DNA from: CAVPDE01 sp964580575
GTDB lineage: Bacteria > Desulfobacterota > DSM-4660 > Desulfatiglandales > HGW-15
Reading direction: 5' to 3'
Assembly: GCA_964580575.1 (NCBI GenBank)
Contig: CAZOLJ010000142.1
Span: 1-6,541 of the forward strand
DNA: 6,541 nucleotides
Positions 4,580 through 6,541 of the stretch are shown piece by piece (position 1 is the stretch's first letter; each line of letters opens with the position of its first letter). The position numbers were made by a program, and so were the translations under genes. The notes under the pieces were generated by a model. It saw only the letters and a program-made list of their open reading frames with translations, was not told the DNA's origin and ran no database searches.

Positions 4580-6541
4580 ATGAAAAAGGGGACGAAAATC
4601 GCTCCAAAAGCAAAAAGAATCAAGCTTGATTCAACGGATGCCCTGATCAATCGAGAGTTGAGCTGGCTCAGTTTCGCCCGGCGCGTTCTCGCGCTGGTTG
4701 AGGATCCTGGCTTGCCCCTGCTTGAGCGTATCAAGTTTGCAGGCATCATGGGGATGCTTCATGATGAATTTGCCATGAAGCGCATGGGTGGGCTCAAGCG
4801 CAGGATAAAAAAAGCCAAACCCTCCCGCGGTGGGCTGAGTATGGAAGAGGAACTGCGGGCCTGCCGAATGGAGCTGCATCAGCAGAGCCGCCTTGTTTCG
4901 CGGCTCGTTCATCATGAACTGCTGCCGGCTTTGGCCAAAGTCGGGATAAGAATCCTGAATTACAAGGATCTCAACAAAAAGCAGTCTTCCCAAATGAAGC
5001 GGTATTTCCGCAAATCCGTGGCTCCTGTCCTGACACCGCTTGCCGTAGACGTTTCCCATCCCTTTCCATTCATAGCCAACCTCGGACTGAACCTTGCGGT
5101 GATCGTCAAGGAGGCCAAGAAGAAACAGAACTGTTTTGTTCGGGTCAAAGTGCCGACGAACCTCCCGCGCTGGATACCGCTGCCTAAGGATCCCGGTTTT
5201 GTTCCTTTAGAGCAGGTGATCGCATCCAACCTCAAACTCTTATTTCACAAGGCCCATGGCATCGAGTGTTATTTTTTCCGCGTCACCCGCATTGGCAAGG
5301 ATGACCCATGGGAGCGGGGCATCCTGCAAGGACCGGAAACCGATCTCACACCCGGCTCCATCATCGCCATGATGACCAACGAGCTGACGGCCCGAAAGTT
5401 TGCCGGCGTCGTGAGGCTCCAGGTAAGCAAAGAAATGCCGGAAAAACTTCAGCGTTGGATTGCCAAGCAGCTTAAGGCGGACATCAAGGATCTCGAACCG
5501 ACACAGGGGCTGCTGGGTCTGGCTGATTTGATGAAATTCCAAGTTACCGGTTACCAGGAACTGCGCGATCCGCCCCATGAGCCCTTAAGCCACCCTAGAG
5601 TGCGCCGCCTGGATACTGACCATCCAGCGGAGATATTCAATGAAATCCGTCGCGGCGATATTCTGCTCCACCATCCCTACCACAGCTTCGACAGCTCTAC
5701 TCTTCATTTCCTGAAGTGTGCGGCCATTGACCCGCAGGTGTTGGCGATCAAGCTGACGGTCTATCGTACCAACAGCGATTCGCCGGTTCTCCAGACCCTC
5801 ATGGAAGCAGCGCAGCGGGGAAAGCAGGTCTCGGCGCTGGTGGAGATCACCGCGCGCTTCGATGAGGCGTCCAATATGTCATGGGGCAAGCGACTGGAGC
5901 GGGCGGGGGTGCATGTCGTTTATGGAATGGAACGATTAAAGACCCATGTCAAAGCGGCCCTGGTCGTGCGCGCGGAGAAGGACGGCATTCGCCACTATTT
6001 CCATGTGGGAACGGGCAACTACCACCCCGGCACTGCCCGGATCTACGAAGACCTGGGCATTCTGAGCTGTGATCCGGAACTGGGGATCGAAGTCGCGACC
6101 TTGTTCAACGAGCTGACAGGCGCCATAAAGTCACCCGGCTACAAAAAACTGCTTATTGCTCCCGACAATATGTTCAGGCGCTTCACCAAGTTGTTTCGAC
6201 GCGAGATTCTGCATAAGCAGAAGGGTCGCCCTTGCGGCATTCGTGCCAAGATGAATCAGCTGCAGGATCCGCGCATTATCCGCGAACTCTATCGTACCGG
6301 CCAGGCGGGCGTGCCGATCAGTCTCAATGTTCGCGGTCTTTGCTGCCTGCGTGCGGGGGTTTCCGGCCTGTCCAAGAACATCCGCGTCTTCAGTACCATC
6401 GGCCGCTTCCTGGAACACGGACGCATCTATCGTTTTGAAAATGGGGGCAATCCCGAGTTCTTCATCGGCTCGGCCGACTGGATGCGGCGCAACCTTTTCA
6501 GCCGCAAGGAGTGCATCATGCCGGTGAAGGATCCCCATATC
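4580..6541 (+). CDS. ppk1: Polyphosphate kinase 1, 3' end beyond the window
   Basis: Ppk1 reversibly transfers the gamma phosphate of ATP to inorganic polyphosphate through a phosphohistidine. The first 654 residues are present; against about 690 in E. coli, roughly 40-60 are missing. N-domain: NRELSWLSF (24-32) and LHDEF (60-64) where NLDEF is usual. The two C-terminal phospholipase-D-like domains begin near 365: PYHSFDSS, LAIKLTVYRTNSDSP, ARFDEASN, RLERAGVHVVYG, LKTHVK, HVGTGNYHPGTARIYED, RFLEHGRIYRFENGG, SADWMRRN. Against E. coli Ppk recalled from memory, R375, R405, H435, Y468, R564, H592, R621 and E623 correspond to R396, R426, H456 (the autophosphorylated His), Y489, R585, H613, R642 and E644, a constant offset of 21. 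The position of ATP-binding N45 is Leu60. The basic Lys-rich N-terminus (2-15) is a short extension. It is transcribed divergently from the envelope genes and appears to have its own promoter. Confidence 0.96.
   Translation, partial: MKKGTKIAPKAKRIKLDSTDALINRELSWLSFARRVLALVEDPGLPLLERIKFAGIMGMLHDEFAMKRMGGLKRRIKKAKPSRGGLSMEEELRACRMELHQQSRLVSRLVHHELLPALAKVGIRILNYKDLNKKQSSQMKRYFRKSVAPVLTPLAVDVSHPFPFIANLGLNLAVIVKEAKKKQNCFVRVKVPTNLPRWIPLPKDPGFVPLEQVIASNLKLLFHKAHGIECYFFRVTRIGKDDPWERGILQGPETDLTPGSIIAMMTNELTARKFAGVVRLQVSKEMPEKLQRWIAKQLKADIKDLEPTQGLLGLADLMKFQVTGYQELRDPPHEPLSHPRVRRLDTDHPAEIFNEIRRGDILLHHPYHSFDSSTLHFLKCAAIDPQVLAIKLTVYRTNSDSPVLQTLMEAAQRGKQVSALVEITARFDEASNMSWGKRLERAGVHVVYGMERLKTHVKAALVVRAEKDGIRHYFHVGTGNYHPGTARIYEDLGILSCDPELGIEVATLFNELTGAIKSPGYKKLLIAPDNMFRRFTKLFRREILHKQKGRPCGIRAKMNQLQDPRIIRELYRTGQAGVPISLNVRGLCCLRAGVSGLSKNIRVFSTIGRFLEHGRIYRFENGGNPEFFIGSADWMRRNLFSRKECIMPVKDPHI

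Overview
The window reads as chromosomal DNA of a Gram-negative bacterium with moderately high GC (by eye in the 50s). The four minus-strand genes encode envelope proteins: three have Sec-type signal peptides and one has a lipobox. Between the genes lie dispersed palindromic repeats of the 'GTCATTCCGGCG...CGCCGGAAT' type. This combination fits Desulfobacterota (the former Deltaproteobacteria) or a similar lineage. The lineage is an inference from gene content and repeat style; there is no marker gene here.

Left part, minus strand, in transcription order from right to left: a SYLF/Ysc84-domain secreted protein (2887-3477), a small unrecognised lipoprotein (2352-2789), a DUF3300 protein with a long Arg/Gly/Ser-rich tail (910-2157), and a DUF2950 protein (left edge to 865, 3' end missing). 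The DUF3300-DUF2950 gap is only 44 bases and the two families commonly occur as neighbours, so they are probably cotranscribed. The gaps of 97 and 194 bases further upstream leave open whether all four form one operon. All four products should act outside the cytoplasm, but none has a proven biochemical function.

Middle part, 3478-4579: about 1.1 kb without a confident gene. It holds a G/C-rich imperfect palindrome (3588-3609), two nested palindromes of the dispersed-repeat type (3672-3714 and 3747-3787), a doubtful small minus-strand ORF with a signal-peptide-like segment (3912-4049), two further inverted repeats (4273-4292 and 4304-4342), and a good sigma70-like promoter pointing right (4370-4399).

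Right part, plus strand: the first 654 codons of a polyphosphate kinase 1 (ppk1), cut by the window edge. All residues of the catalytic core that I can map to the E. coli enzyme are present at a constant offset of 21. The N-terminal ATP-binding motif is changed: the usual NLDEF reads LHDEF, and the adenine-contacting Asn is a Leu. This is the most specific oddity in the window. I see no mobile element, tRNA, rRNA or CRISPR array, and no clear undescribed multi-gene system.
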